NCBI GenBank assembly: GCA_965242905.1
Contig: CBDETM010000002.1
Span: 3,782,001-3,846,000 of the forward strand
Origin: Bin5 sp965242905
GTDB lineage: Bacteria; Chloroflexota; Anaerolineae; Caldilineales; Caldilineaceae
DNA length: 64,000 bases
Reading direction: 5' to 3'
Position 1 is the first letter of the stretch, and every line of letters starts with the position of its first letter. Positions 43,474 to 53,961 of this stretch are shown in pieces. Under the pieces are notes generated by a model that saw only the letters and a list, made by a program, of their open reading frames with translations, did not search any database and had not been told where the DNA came from. The translations under genes were made by a program, and so were the position numbers.

Positions 43474-43596
43474 GCGCTGGCTAGGCCGGTCTACCGTCTG
43501 ACCCCTGTTTGGTTCCTCGTATCGCAACGGATCGTCATTTGCCCCTCGACGCACAAGGGAATAGCGTATTCGCTGGAACGCGCCTGCCGTTTGGAT

Positions 43597-45519
43597 TCAG
43601 GCGAAGAGCGCGCGCGCCGCGTGCAGATGGTCGAAGGTGCCGACAAGGGTCAGGTGGTCGCCGTATTCCAGCTGGGTATTTCCGCGGGGCACGATGAATT
43701 CGCCGTCGCGGCGGATTGAGAGGATGAGAACGTCGCCGGGCAGCACGAGCTCACGCAGGGCTTTGTCGCCGTAGTCGTGGTTGTGCACCCAGACTTCGGA
43801 GACCTCTTTGTTGTCATCGGTGCGTGTGAGCAGCTCGTAGATGTCGGGGTTGCGGGCGAGAAGGCTGAGGAGTGCGGCCTGGTCGAGCGAGGGGTTGAAG
43901 ACGGTTACGTTGAGCGTTTCGAACTCCACAAGGCGGTTGGTCTCTCTGACTAGGGTCACGATGTGGTCGATGCCGTAGCGTGTGCGGGCGACGTGGCAGA
44001 TGTGGCGGTTGCGGTCGGTGTCGCTGAGGGTGACGACGACAGTTTCGGCCAGGTCCAGATGGCCGGCGAGTTCTTCGTTTTCGTCATCGATGCTGGCGTG
44101 CATGACCTTGATGCCTTCGGAGGTGCGTTGCCGGGCCCTGGTAATCAGATTCTCATCCGGATCGACGAGAACGACCTCTTCGTGGTGTCCCAGGAGCTGT
44201 TCAGCGACCTGGAGCCCGAGCCTTTCGGCGCCGAAGACCACGATGGGCCGCGGTGTAGCCGTGGAAGTGCGGGGGACGATGCGGTTGAAGACCAAGGGGG
44301 CGGCGGTAACTGTGACGATGGCTACAAGAATGATGATCGTGTTGACCGATTCGCTGATGATCCCCAAATTGAGGCCGATGGCCGAGGCGGCGACGATCAG
44401 GGAGAGGCGTGACGAGAGAAGAAAGCCGGCTGCGAAGGTCTCCCGCCAGGTGAACTGAAGGCGGAAGAGCAGGGCGGGCAGGAGTTTGACCAGGAATGCG
44501 GCCAGCACCAGGAACGGCAACAGGATCAAGGCGTCGGATGACCCGAGCAGGGCGCCCAGATTGAAATTCACCCCCACCATGATGAAGAAGATAGGGATGA
44601 AGAAGCCGAAGCCGACCGCCTCCAACTGGTGCATCGCCTCCAGATCTTCACGGGTGGAGAGCAGGGAGAGCATGGCCCCGGCGATGAAGGCGCCCAGGAT
44701 GATCTCCGCGCCCAATACCTCGGCCAGCACCACAAAGAGCAGCATGATCGTAAAGGCGCCGCGAATCTTGATGCGGGCGGTGGTGTGGCTGAGGTCTTCC
44801 AAGGTGCGGCGCAAGGAATCGAAGCGGTTGAGGGAGACGATGCCCAGGCGGTAGAGAAGGAAGAAGACGACGAAGAGCAGGCTGATGAGGAGGATGTCGA
44901 GGGTCAGACCGTGGGAGATGGTGGCGATGACCACGGTGATCAGGATCATGGTGGCGAAGTCGGCGACGAGGGCGGCGATGAGGATCGTCTGTCCGAAGCG
45001 GCCGCGGATGAGCTCCTGCTCCTTGAGTACGGGCATGACGACGCCGAGCGACGTTGTCGACATGATGAGCGCCATCATCCAGGGATTGCTGACCAGGCCT
45101 ACCTGCAGGAGTGCAAAGCCGACGATTGCGGACAGAGAGAGTGTCAGGATGAAGCCCATCAGGCTGATGGAAAGCGGGCCGAAGGTGCGGCGGTCGCGTC
45201 CCTGAGACGTAGAGAGGTCTGTGCGCGTGCCGCCGGCGCGGGCGACGCCGGGCAGTTCAATGTTCAGATTGGCGAAGTCGATCTCCATGCCGGCCAGGAA
45301 CATGAGGAAGACGAAGCCAAACTCGGCCAGGAGGGTGAGCAGCTGGTCTTCGTGGGTCACCCAGCCGAAGCCGCTGCTGCCGACGACGATGCCGGCCATG
45401 ATTTCGCCGACGACGATCGGCAGCCGCAGCCGTTGGAAGCGCGTGAGCAGCAGCGGCACGAGGAATGCCAACGAAATGACGATAAGTAGGGGCGTAAACG
45501 ATCCTGCGATCTCTTCCAT
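43597..45519 (-). CDS. CPA2 family cation/proton antiporter with RCK domain
   Basis: 640 residues from Met at 45519 (MEEIAGSFTPLLIVISLAFL); the longer frame overlaps the promoter region of the divergent helicase gene. About twelve transmembrane helices form the Na+/H+ exchanger domain to roughly residue 410. A TrkA-N (RCK) Rossmann domain follows (RPIVVFGAERLGLQVAEQLL, with VDPDENLITRARQR), then TrkA-C (DVLILSIRRDGEFIVPRGN). It resembles KefB/KefC-type K+ or Na+ efflux antiporters gated by nucleotide. It is divergently transcribed from recD2. Confidence 0.92.
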   Translation of the reverse strand: MEEIAGSFTPLLIVISLAFLVPLLLTRFQRLRLPIVVGEIMAGIVVGSSGFGWVTHEDQLLTLLAEFGFVFLMFLAGMEIDFANLNIELPGVARAGGTRTDLSTSQGRDRRTFGPLSISLMGFILTLSLSAIVGFALLQVGLVSNPWMMALIMSTTSLGVVMPVLKEQELIRGRFGQTILIAALVADFATMILITVVIATISHGLTLDILLISLLFVVFFLLYRLGIVSLNRFDSLRRTLEDLSHTTARIKIRGAFTIMLLFVVLAEVLGAEIILGAFIAGAMLSLLSTREDLEAMHQLEAVGFGFFIPIFFIMVGVNFNLGALLGSSDALILLPFLVLAAFLVKLLPALLFRLQFTWRETFAAGFLLSSRLSLIVAASAIGLNLGIISESVNTIIILVAIVTVTAAPLVFNRIVPRTSTATPRPIVVFGAERLGLQVAEQLLGHHEEVVLVDPDENLITRARQRTSEGIKVMHASIDDENEELAGHLDLAETVVVTLSDTDRNRHICHVARTRYGIDHIVTLVRETNRLVEFETLNVTVFNPSLDQAALLSLLARNPDIYELLTRTDDNKEVSEVWVHNHDYGDKALRELVLPGDVLILSIRRDGEFIVPRGNTQLEYGDHLTLVGTFDHLHAARALFA

Positions 45520-45667
45520 TTGGAGTTCGCGATTGTCCTTCTTCCGGTCTTGATTGTAAAAGGGGCCGGTGAAATGCGGTTCCGCTACCTGTGGAGCTGT
45601 GTTTTTGGGCACGCAGCTAGGGTGGCGCGGGTTGATCGGTTCAAATCGTTCTGCTACCCTAACACTT

Positions 45668-48145
45668 ATGAGCGACTCAACGCAAGAAATTCTGCGCGGC
45701 GTAATCGAACGCATCACCTTTCACAACGAGGAAAACGGCTATACTGTCGCCAAGCTGGCGCCGGAGAGTCCGACGTCTCAACTGCCGCACTGGCAGAAGG
45801 AGGCGGCGGTCGTAGGCGAGATGGTCGGCGTGGTTGAAGGCGAGGCGGTGGAGCTGCGCGGGCAGTGGGGGACGCATCCGCAGTATGGCAAACAGTTCCT
45901 GGTTGACGACATGCGTTCGGTGCTGCCGGCGACGGTGGCCGGTATCGAGAAGTTTCTGGGCAGCGGCCTGATAAAGGGGGTAGGCCCGGTGACGGCCAAG
46001 CGCATCGTCGATCACTTTGGGGCGGAGACACTGGAGGTCATTGACAACCATCCGCAGCGTTTGTCGGAGGTAGGCGGCGTCGGGCGTAAGCGGGTCGGGA
46101 TGATCAACGCCGGCTGGGCCGAAAAGAAGGCGGTCAAGGAGGTGATGATCTTTCTGCAGGGGCACGGTGTCAGCACCAGTCTGGCGGGAAAGATCTACAA
46201 GCGTTACGGTGACGGCGCGGTCGAGACGGTGCAGCGGAATCCATACCGCCTCTCAGAGGACATATACGGCATCGGTTTTCTGACGGCGGACAGGATAGGC
46301 ATGGCCCTGGGCGTCGCTGAAGACGCGCCGCAGCGCATTGCAGCGGGGGTCGAGTTTGCGCTCAACCGGGCAAGGGATGAGGGGCATGTTTACCTGCCAA
46401 GCGGGGAACTGATCGGGAAGGCCGATGCGTTGCTGAAGGTTGGGAAGGACAAGGTGACGGCCGGGCTGCTGCATTTGAAAGGGGGGGACCGCATAAAGCT
46501 CGCTTCGGGGCCGGGTGAGGAGGCCGAGGCGCTGCACTGGGCGGTGGCCGGGATTTACGAGCCTTCGAGCTCGCAGCCGATGCCTATGCTGCCGGCAGAC
46601 CGCAGGGCCGGCGAAAAGCCGACTGCAGAGCAGACAGAGGCGCTATTGGAGGGCGGGCAGGCGGTCTATCTGACGCCGATGTATTACGGTGAAGTGGGTG
46701 TAAGCAACCGGTTGAGTATGATGATGCGGGCGTTTCGCGCGGCGCAGTGGGGAGGCGGACGCAGTTCCAGTGCGCTGGCTTCGTTTCAGGGCGTGGACTG
46801 GGAACGGAGGTTCGCGCGGGTCGAGGAGAGGGCAGGTTACGACGGCGGCCGTGTGCGTCTGGTTGCGCGGCAAAAGGAGGCGGTGCAGACGGCGCTGACC
46901 AACCGGCTGACGGTGCTGACCGGGGGGCCCGGCACGGGCAAGACGACTGTCGTGCGCACTATTATTGAACTGTGCGAGGACGCGGGCGCGAAGGCGATCC
47001 TGGCGGCGCCGACCGGTCGTGCGGCAAAAAGGCTGGCTGAGGCGACGGGAAGGCCGGCGAAGACGGTGCACAGGCTGCTTCAGGTGCAGCCGGCAGCCGG
47101 GATGTCGTTCAAACGCAATGAAGAGAGCCCGCTCAGGGGTGACCTGCTGATCGTGGACGAGTCCTCGATGCTGGATTTGATCCTGATGAATCATCTTCTC
47201 AAGGCGATTCCTGCGGAGATGTCGCTGCTGCTGGTTGGCGACGTGGACCAGCTGCCGAGTGTGGGAGCAGGTAACGTGCTGCGCGACGTGATCGCGGCGA
47301 TAGAGGAGGCGGGCGAAGGGACCTGGGACGTTCCCGGTGCAGGTTTTCGGGCCTATTGTGACGTGGTGCGGCTGGACAGGATATTTCGGCAGGCGGCGGG
47401 CAGTTACATCGTCGAGAATGCCCATCGCATCAATCGCGGTGAGATACCGGTATTGACACGGTCGTCCGGGCGAGAGGGCGTGGAGGCCGAAGATTTCTTT
47501 CTGTTCCGTACGGAGGAGCCTGAGCGGGCCGCGCAACTGTGCGTGGAGCTCGTCCAGGAGCGGATCCCGCGCCGTTTTGGCATTCCAGCCGAGGATATTC
47601 AGATTCTCAGCCCCATGCACCGCGGGGCGGCCGGCGTAAAGTCACTTAACGAGATGATCCAGCAGGCGCTAAATCCGCCCGGACCGGACAGGGTCGAACG
47701 CAGCTATGGCGACAGCATCTACCGGGCGGGGGACCGGGTGATGCAGATGCGCAACAATTATGACAAAGATGTGTTCAATGGCGATATGGGTTATATTAAA
47801 GTTGTCGACCCAGTTGAACAGCAGGTAGCGGTCGAAATCGACGGGCGCTCCGTCGGCTACGACATTTCGGAGTTGGACGAGCTGGTCCATGCCTATGCGA
47901 TCAGCGTACACAAGAGCCAGGGCAGTGAGTTCCCGGCAGTCGTCATCCCACTGCTTACCAGCCACTTCAAGCTACTTCAACGGAATCTGCTGTACACGGC
48001 GGTCACGCGGGCGAAGCGGCTGGTTGTGCTGGTGGGGCAACTGAAAGCGATCAGCATGGCCGTGGGCAACGACCAGGTGGCCCAACGTTACAGCGGGCTG
48101 ACCGAGCGGATACGGCGTGCGACAGAAATGGAGACATTTGCATGA
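45668..48145 (+). CDS. recD2: ATP-dependent RecD2-type DNA helicase
   Basis: 825 residues from Met at 45668 (MSDSTQEILRGVIERITFHN). The N-terminal region has an OB-like start and tandem HhH-like motifs (VGPVTAKRI and VGGVGRKRVG). The SF1B motor has Walker A GGPGTGKTT near residue 420, motif Ia AAPTGRAAKR, motif II LLIVDESSMLDL, motif III LVGDVDQLPSVGAG, and the C-terminal AISVHKSQGSEFP with motif VI YTAVTRAKRLVVLVG. It acts as a 5'-3' helicase, without RecB/RecC. It is divergent from the antiporter and overlaps the next gene by 4 bp. Confidence 0.95.
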   Translation: MSDSTQEILRGVIERITFHNEENGYTVAKLAPESPTSQLPHWQKEAAVVGEMVGVVEGEAVELRGQWGTHPQYGKQFLVDDMRSVLPATVAGIEKFLGSGLIKGVGPVTAKRIVDHFGAETLEVIDNHPQRLSEVGGVGRKRVGMINAGWAEKKAVKEVMIFLQGHGVSTSLAGKIYKRYGDGAVETVQRNPYRLSEDIYGIGFLTADRIGMALGVAEDAPQRIAAGVEFALNRARDEGHVYLPSGELIGKADALLKVGKDKVTAGLLHLKGGDRIKLASGPGEEAEALHWAVAGIYEPSSSQPMPMLPADRRAGEKPTAEQTEALLEGGQAVYLTPMYYGEVGVSNRLSMMMRAFRAAQWGGGRSSSALASFQGVDWERRFARVEERAGYDGGRVRLVARQKEAVQTALTNRLTVLTGGPGTGKTTVVRTIIELCEDAGAKAILAAPTGRAAKRLAEATGRPAKTVHRLLQVQPAAGMSFKRNEESPLRGDLLIVDESSMLDLILMNHLLKAIPAEMSLLLVGDVDQLPSVGAGNVLRDVIAAIEEAGEGTWDVPGAGFRAYCDVVRLDRIFRQAAGSYIVENAHRINRGEIPVLTRSSGREGVEAEDFFLFRTEEPERAAQLCVELVQERIPRRFGIPAEDIQILSPMHRGAAGVKSLNEMIQQALNPPGPDRVERSYGDSIYRAGDRVMQMRNNYDKDVFNGDMGYIKVVDPVEQQVAVEIDGRSVGYDISELDELVHAYAISVHKSQGSEFPAVVIPLLTSHFKLLQRNLLYTAVTRAKRLVVLVGQLKAISMAVGNDQVAQRYSGLTERIRRATEMETFA

Positions 48146-48921
48146 GCAACGATAAGCCAACGATCGCCGTACAACTGTACAGCCTGCGTCACGTTTCTGA
48201 CAGCTTTGACGAGGTAGCGGCTGCCGCGGCCGAGGCAGGATTTGAAGGTGTGGAACTGATCTTTCTGCCGGACCATAGCGGCGAGCAGGCGAAGGCGGTG
48301 TTGGACCGGCATGGTTTGCAGGCGGTATCGGCCCACGTACCTTACCAGGCCCTGGCCGAGGATTTCTCCGGCACGGTTGCATTTCACCGGGCAATTGGGA
48401 ATGACCGTCTTATCATCCCCATGCCTGATCCTGAAGTGCGGCAGGCGGCGAATGCAGATATGTGGCGGGCGTTCGGGAAGACGCTCAATGAATTGGGCGT
48501 GCGCTGCCGGGCGGAGGGGATGCAACTGGGCTATCATAACCATGCCTTTGAGATGGAAGCGTTCGACGGTGGGCGCGCGATCGACCTGGTGCTGGAGAAT
48601 GCGGAACCGGAGAATCTGTTTTGGGAGCCGGACCTGGCCTGGATAACGGACGGCGACGCCGCGCCGCAGGAGTTGGTAGAGAAGTATACGGGGCGGTGTC
48701 CGTACATCCATGCCAAAGATTTGGCACTGGCGGGTGAGAACGAGGACCAGATGGGCCTGGCCGACGTCGGTTACGGGAGGTTGGACTGGGACGCGCTTAT
48801 ACCGGCCTGCCGCGCGGCCGGCGCGACGTGTTACGTCGTGGAGCACGATCTGCCCAAGGATCCGGTCGCGAGTGTGCGCCGCAGCCGGGAGTTCCTTGAG
48901 AGCCGGGCTGCGCTGATGTAA
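48142..48921 (+). CDS. Sugar phosphate isomerase/epimerase family protein
   Basis: 259 residues of xylose-isomerase-like TIM barrel (AP endonuclease 2 family): IAVQLYSLRHVSDSFDE, GFEGVELI, LGYHNHAFEM, EPDLAWITDG, YIHAKDLALA and the terminal VVEHD motif, together giving the Glu/Asp/His metal ligands. It probably isomerises or epimerises a sugar. The ATGA overlap with recD2 means translational coupling, but a functional link is not evident. Confidence 0.9.
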   Translation: MSNDKPTIAVQLYSLRHVSDSFDEVAAAAAEAGFEGVELIFLPDHSGEQAKAVLDRHGLQAVSAHVPYQALAEDFSGTVAFHRAIGNDRLIIPMPDPEVRQAANADMWRAFGKTLNELGVRCRAEGMQLGYHNHAFEMEAFDGGRAIDLVLENAEPENLFWEPDLAWITDGDAAPQELVEKYTGRCPYIHAKDLALAGENEDQMGLADVGYGRLDWDALIPACRAAGATCYVVEHDLPKDPVASVRRSREFLESRAALM

Positions 48922-49044
48922 GGGGTTGCGAAGAAACTTAGATGGCTGCCGCGGCGTAGAACCTGACAGACGGGGCAAATGCCATTTCTCAGGAATTCAG
49001 CCGGAGCAAAAGAGGGATTCTGAGAACTGAAACCGGAGAGTACC

Positions 49045-49458
49045 TTGGCAAATTCGGCGATGTTTGAGGGGCTTGTGTTTGATGAACGCCGTAGTGCGGC
49101 GCAGGTTAGACATGTGGGGGAGCGCGCCTGCTATGTAGTCGACGAGGACGGCTTTCTGCGCCATATCGACGCTGCGCTGGTGGACCAGCAGGTGCTAGAG
49201 TTTCTGAAGGGCCAGGTGGACCAGCACCGAGAGCTGGCCGTGAGCGGCATGATGGACCTGATGGGCAAGGACGACATCTTCACCAAGGCGGCGGTGGAGT
49301 CCTCGATTGACAATATCGATCAGGCGGTTGGGCAGGCGATTCCCGAGCAGTCGCGGCAGTGGCTGGGCATGATGGGCTTCCGCGTCATCATTGACGATCA
49401 GGGTGAGGTCGTGGATATCGAGATGCCTGCGGGAGAGATCGATGAGGGAGACTACTAG
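49045..49458 (+). CDS. Conserved hypothetical protein
   Basis: 137 residues starting at TTG 49045 behind a GGAGAG site; ATG 49060 is an alternative. Soluble, acidic (C-terminus AGEIDEGDY), with no signal or membrane helix. Segments FEGLVFDERRSAAQVRHVGE, LRHIDAALVDQQVLEFL and MDLMGKDDIFTKAAVESSID are well-formed protein, but I do not recognise the family. It is convergent with the phosphodiesterase gene downstream. Confidence 0.65.
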   Translation: MANSAMFEGLVFDERRSAAQVRHVGERACYVVDEDGFLRHIDAALVDQQVLEFLKGQVDQHRELAVSGMMDLMGKDDIFTKAAVESSIDNIDQAVGQAIPEQSRQWLGMMGFRVIIDDQGEVVDIEMPAGEIDEGDY

Positions 49459-49512
49459 AGCGGGGGCGGGGAGAAGGTATGGCATCCCGGCCTTCCCTTC
49501 TCCCGTTTACGC

Positions 49513-51420
49513 TTACTTGTTGAGGTGCCAGTCAGTGTCGGTGAGCGCCTCGTAGACGACCCCGCCTTCGACGTTGCGCGGCATGGGCAACCCCAGCAGG
49601 TAGCATAGGGTTGGGGCTACATCGACCACCCGCACCTGTCCCTGCAGCTCCAGTCCTTCCTTGACGCCGGGCCCGGCCAGGACGAAGGTGCAGTGCTGCC
49701 CGGCGATGCCGAAGCTGACAGAGGGCAGCTGTTTACCGTGTGCGCCGTCGAACTCCGGCCGCAGTGCGTAGACCACGTCTCCCGTTGTTTCACCCCAGAG
49801 ATTGACCATCTCGGCGTCCTCGCGCGTAAGCGCCAGGGCGAATGGGTGGCGCCCGGTTGCGGGGTCGGTGTAGGCGTGCAGCGCGGCGATGATCTCCAGC
49901 TGGGTATCCTTATAGTCGTCCGGCGACACAATCCCATTGGGCTCGCGCCCTTCTAAATTGATGAAGACGTGCACGAGGCCTACTGAGGCGGCGCGTGTGC
50001 GTGACCAGTCCACGGTTTGCTTCCCGTTTTCTTCCTTATAGACCAGGAAACCTGCCTCTTCCAGCACCTCGTCGATCTCTATGGCGCGGTACTGGTTGGG
50101 CGTGCCGCCGTGATCGGAGACGAGGCAGATGAGCGTATCGTCGCCGGCGATGGCGGCGATACGGCCGATCATTTCGTCGATTGAGCTGTAGGTGCGGACC
50201 ACGCCGTCGATACAGCGCTGCTGGGTCTCAACATCGGCGCCGCTGAACTCTTCAGCCTGTCCGAGGAAGAAGTGGCTGGTGTAGTCGGAGGCATGGGTCT
50301 CGATGAAAAGCATGGTCCAATCGTCGCGGCTGGTGGTGAGGTATTCGGCGACGTCGGCGAGGCGCTGGTGGTGGAAGTCGAGCGACTCGAAGTAGGTTTC
50401 ATCGTCCATGATGCCCAGGGCGTCACGTGCGGGATTTTGCAGGAAGTTGCCCACGTGCTGGTCGATCTCATCGGCCACTTCCAACGGCATCGTGTAGCCA
50501 CTGTTCGGCCAGATCTGGGGGACGAACAGCTCGAAGGCGTCGGCTTCGGCGGTGAGGTTGACCAGCTTCATGCGCACGTAGCCGCTGATCTCTTCGTCGT
50601 CGATTTCGAACTGGTCGAGCCACCAGTCGCTCCAGTCGCCCATCCCCAGTTCCGTCACTGCGCTGTCCCCGTCACGAGACCGGCAGATGCGCACGCGGTC
50701 GTAGCCGTTGTCTGCGGATGCATAGATGAGGCCGTAAAAGGGCTTAGGCGTGCCTTTTTCGCCGCGCAACATGGGGCCGCGGCCGCGCGCCAGGGGGCGG
50801 ATGGTCAGGATCACCTCTTTGGGCGGGCGGCTCGAAAGCGGTAATGAGGTCCAGCCTTGGGCATCTTCGATCGCGACGGGGTCGACGTCGGAGCCGGTCT
50901 GCAGGGCGCTGGGGTCCAGTGTTTCGGGATCGCGCTGGCCGCCGATTGCCCGCCGCTGCCATTTGCCGGCGACGAAGAGGTGATAGCCGGCGATCTGGTG
51001 ATGGTTGGAGACGCCGGGGCCTGTTCCTTCCACCTGTACGCCGCTTGTCACGGTGGGCGGCCAGGACATTTCCCATTTCACGAGCAGGGGCGTGCCACCG
51101 GCCCGCTCGACGGTATTCCAGAGGTATTCGGCGCGGGACAGGTCGGTGTTGATGCCCCAGACAGTCTCATCGAGTGGGGCGCCCAGCTTGCGGATGTTGA
51201 AGTCCATGACGCCGTGGTTTCCCGGCCAGGCGCCTGTGGAGGTGGCGGTCCAGCCGGGCGGCGTCAGGGTAGGGAATACGCCGATCATGGGGCGGAATAC
51301 ACCTCGTTCTATAATCTTGCCAAGGTGGGGCATGTGGCCCCCGTTTACCATATTGATTATCAGTTCCATGGCGGCGCCGTCCATGCCGATCATAATTGCG
51401 CGCCGTGCCGGGCTCTGCAT
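49513..51420 (-). CDS. Type I phosphodiesterase/nucleotide pyrophosphatase-like enzyme
   Basis: 635 residues from Met at 51420 (MQSPARRAIMIGMDGAAMEL), with AAAGGAG six bases upstream; the longer frame has a non-homologous leader. Alkaline-phosphatase superfamily ligands: MIGMDG (first Asp), TLTPPGWTATSTGAW with a nucleophilic Thr, ETHASDYTSHFF, CLVSDHGGTPN and GAHGKQLPS. Sequence between about 215 and 340 is inserted relative to compact members and gives a larger substrate pocket. It has no signal peptide, so it is likely cytoplasmic. It may cleave phosphodiesters, phosphonates or sulfate esters. Confidence 0.88.
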   Translation of the reverse strand: MQSPARRAIMIGMDGAAMELIINMVNGGHMPHLGKIIERGVFRPMIGVFPTLTPPGWTATSTGAWPGNHGVMDFNIRKLGAPLDETVWGINTDLSRAEYLWNTVERAGGTPLLVKWEMSWPPTVTSGVQVEGTGPGVSNHHQIAGYHLFVAGKWQRRAIGGQRDPETLDPSALQTGSDVDPVAIEDAQGWTSLPLSSRPPKEVILTIRPLARGRGPMLRGEKGTPKPFYGLIYASADNGYDRVRICRSRDGDSAVTELGMGDWSDWWLDQFEIDDEEISGYVRMKLVNLTAEADAFELFVPQIWPNSGYTMPLEVADEIDQHVGNFLQNPARDALGIMDDETYFESLDFHHQRLADVAEYLTTSRDDWTMLFIETHASDYTSHFFLGQAEEFSGADVETQQRCIDGVVRTYSSIDEMIGRIAAIAGDDTLICLVSDHGGTPNQYRAIEIDEVLEEAGFLVYKEENGKQTVDWSRTRAASVGLVHVFINLEGREPNGIVSPDDYKDTQLEIIAALHAYTDPATGRHPFALALTREDAEMVNLWGETTGDVVYALRPEFDGAHGKQLPSVSFGIAGQHCTFVLAGPGVKEGLELQGQVRVVDVAPTLCYLLGLPMPRNVEGGVVYEALTDTDWHLNK

Positions 51421-51617
51421 CTCTTTCTCCTTTGACGGGTTGCGGTTGCACTGGCTGTCCGCCCGGTCAGACGGGCCGGCAGCGGTCTGCAATGCGCAAG
51501 GATAGGGAAATTCATGATAACCTGCAAGCGGGTAAAGTCCACAAAGCCGGCGGAGCAGGGCGGGAAAAGGATGGGGCCTCGACTCGCTCTTGTATACATA
51601 ACACGGCTGAATTGAAA

Positions 51618-52029
51618 GAGTGCATCCCAGTTTTGGGGTGGGAACGGTCAGGCGGGGAATCCATGCCAGCGGTGGCGGGAATCGATTGCAGGCTTTTGGA
51701 GAAACGCAGGGCAGGCACGCGGGCGAGGAGAGAGTGCCGTAGTGCTGTCTGCGGGGGACTGGCGTGAGGTGGTCTGGCTGGACACTTTCGATTGGCACCC
51801 GTCACCAATGTCGACACCCGGTCGATGAGGCATGTTGTTGGGGGGGGCGTTGCGGGGGCGGAGCCCCCGCACAAGGGAGGGCCGAATAGGCCCGACCGCC
51901 CAAATGCAGTGGTCAGTAGTCCGTGGTCAGAGACGGCGCTCTGGCTGCCTCAGAGTTGATCGCGGCGTGGCCATGGTTTGGTCTCGGCCAGAGGATTGCG
52001 AGAGCTCACCCCCACTTTGGGATGCAACG
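51618..52029. mobile_element. MITE-like element with ISKra4-like ends (copy A)
   Basis: The 412-bp element has no gene. Its ends (GAGTGCATCCCAG on the left; the complement of the right end is CGTTGCATCCCAA) match the inverted repeat of the ISKra4 element (GGGTGCATCCCAA). Flanks read GAATTGAAA at 51609-51617 and GAAATGAAA at 52030-52038, a 9-bp target duplication with one mismatch. It contains copy 4 of the double-hairpin module (51838-51925). Confidence 0.75.
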
Positions 52030-52113
52030 GAAATGAAACGGGAGCTTTTGTACCACGGTTTGTCTGGCGTATAATTCTTTCACTTCCTCTCCGGTTCCCC
52101 ATTTGGAGGATCT

Positions 52114-53961
52114 ATGCGGGCTGGTTTCCAGCAAGACATGCGCTTCAGAAGGCGCAAAGAAAGGGCGTTTCCGCCTCCGGTGTCACTGCGGCGGCTGTGG
52201 CCGATTCTGGTTGCTTTGGCAGTCCTGTCTGTTGCGGCCGACGGCCAGATTTTCGCCCAGTCCGGCTTTGTACCTTTTTCGAACAGTATAATTGGGCTGG
52301 ACGTTTCACCGGACGATGCCAGTGTCGTTATCGCCGGTACGCTGAACGTGCCGGTACCGGCGGGAATCTATCGCAGCACGGACGGGGGTCACACGTGGGC
52401 CCGAGCAGACGTTGAACTGCCGGCAGATACCTCGGTCGCCTCGATTCGGTTTGATCCGCAGGACGGGAACCGTGTCCTGGCCGCGGACGGCGGGGTAGGA
52501 AATCTGTTCATCAGCGAAGACGGCGGCCAGAGCTGGCGGCAGGAGTTTTCGATCAGCCAGGTGCTCACCCCGAACAGTGGCATCGGCCGCCTTTTTACGC
52601 GCGTCGAAGACGGTGTGACCGTATTTTATGCCGGTACACGCTACGACGGTGTTGTGCGCAGCAGTGACGGCGGCCTGAGTTGGGCGTGGTACGGCGAGAG
52701 TTTGACAGGGAGCGCCCTGCGCGTGCGCGCCTTTGCCGACAAGGACGGCGCGCTGTATGCCGGGACCCACGACGGCGTCTGGCGTCTGACGCGGGATGCC
52801 GGGTACTGGGAGCGGGTCGATCTGCCCGCGGGCATCATCGCGCGGGGGATGACGATTCTGGATGGCCGTCTGTACGTAGGTACGTTTGCTTCAGGCCTGT
52901 ATTTGAGCGATGACGGTTACAATTGGGTGCAGGATCCCTCCTTTCCGGCGGGGGTTGTCATCTACGACGTGACGGTCAGCGGGCAAAAGGTCATCGTCGG
53001 GACCAATGTCGGACTCTGGACCCAGAGCGTACCGGACTGGACGCGGGTGACGGTCAACGGCGCCGTCTTCACCAATCCGGTTTTCAGGCTGGCTTCTTCT
53101 TCAACCTTTGTCGGCGTCACTTACGCGGGTACCGAGCAGGACGGTGTGCTGCGTACGCTGGACAGCGGCGAGAGTTTTTTGTCGTCGGCGCAGATAACAC
53201 CGATCAATCCGGCCGAACTTTCCAGGGTTCCGACGCCAACGCCGACGGAAACGCCGCCACCGTCCGACACGTCCACCTCGACGGCGACGCCGACCTTCAC
53301 GGCAACGCCTGACCCGGGCGCGCCGACGGAGACGTCGACTTCCACAGCTACGGCGTCCGCTACGCCGGATCCGAATCTGCCTACGGCTACGCCAACAGCC
53401 ACCGATACGATGACCGCGACGCCGGATCCCGATGCGCCAACCGCTACGCCCACTGTGGAGTGTTTGCCTGTCGCACTGCACCATCCAATTGAAACGCCAA
53501 CGGCTACGAGCACCGTGACGGCGACGTCGGATCCGAATGCGCCGACCGGGACGCCGACAGCCACCGGCACGGTGACGGCGACACCAGAACCCAATATGCC
53601 GGCAGATATGCCGCCTGTCGAATGCACGCCGGTCCCGACCCCGGACACCGATGTGCCCGCAGACCAGCCCACAGCGGATGCACCGGATTCAACACCCGCG
53701 GCATCTACCGCCGTTCCCGAAACACCGCCGCCCCTTCCGCCGTCTGAAGGCACGGCAACAAGCACGCCGACTCCGCCGGAGGGTGTAGAGCAGCCAACAG
53801 CGACAGCGACAACGACCACTGTGGGCCCGGGTAACGTCAACGAGAGGCTGGCGCAGATACCGCCTATCTGGATAGGCGGCGCGGCGGTCTTTTTCCTCCT
53901 GATAGTGTTCGCCGGCATTTCGGTTGCACGCGACGGAGGCTCCGGAACCGAGGAGTTATGA
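52114..53961 (+). CDS. Membrane-anchored beta-propeller (BNR/sortilin-like) protein
   Basis: 615 residues; ATG 52114 with GGAGG five bases upstream. A signal-anchor at about 25-45 (LWPILVALAVLSVAADG) is followed by a beta-propeller made of BNR/Asp-box-like blades (STDGGHTW, SEDGGQSW, SSDGGLSW, SDDGYNW) to about residue 365. A Thr/Pro-rich stalk follows, with ATPTFTATPDPGAPTETST-like repeats to about 575. A C-terminal transmembrane helix (IGGAAVFFLLIVFAGISV) ends the protein. It is exposed outside the cell on a flexible stalk; the function is unknown. The stop overlaps the next gene by 4 bp. Confidence 0.85.
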   Translation: MRAGFQQDMRFRRRKERAFPPPVSLRRLWPILVALAVLSVAADGQIFAQSGFVPFSNSIIGLDVSPDDASVVIAGTLNVPVPAGIYRSTDGGHTWARADVELPADTSVASIRFDPQDGNRVLAADGGVGNLFISEDGGQSWRQEFSISQVLTPNSGIGRLFTRVEDGVTVFYAGTRYDGVVRSSDGGLSWAWYGESLTGSALRVRAFADKDGALYAGTHDGVWRLTRDAGYWERVDLPAGIIARGMTILDGRLYVGTFASGLYLSDDGYNWVQDPSFPAGVVIYDVTVSGQKVIVGTNVGLWTQSVPDWTRVTVNGAVFTNPVFRLASSSTFVGVTYAGTEQDGVLRTLDSGESFLSSAQITPINPAELSRVPTPTPTETPPPSDTSTSTATPTFTATPDPGAPTETSTSTATASATPDPNLPTATPTATDTMTATPDPDAPTATPTVECLPVALHHPIETPTATSTVTATSDPNAPTGTPTATGTVTATPEPNMPADMPPVECTPVPTPDTDVPADQPTADAPDSTPAASTAVPETPPPLPPSEGTATSTPTPPEGVEQPTATATTTTVGPGNVNERLAQIPPIWIGGAAVFFLLIVFAGISVARDGGSGTEEL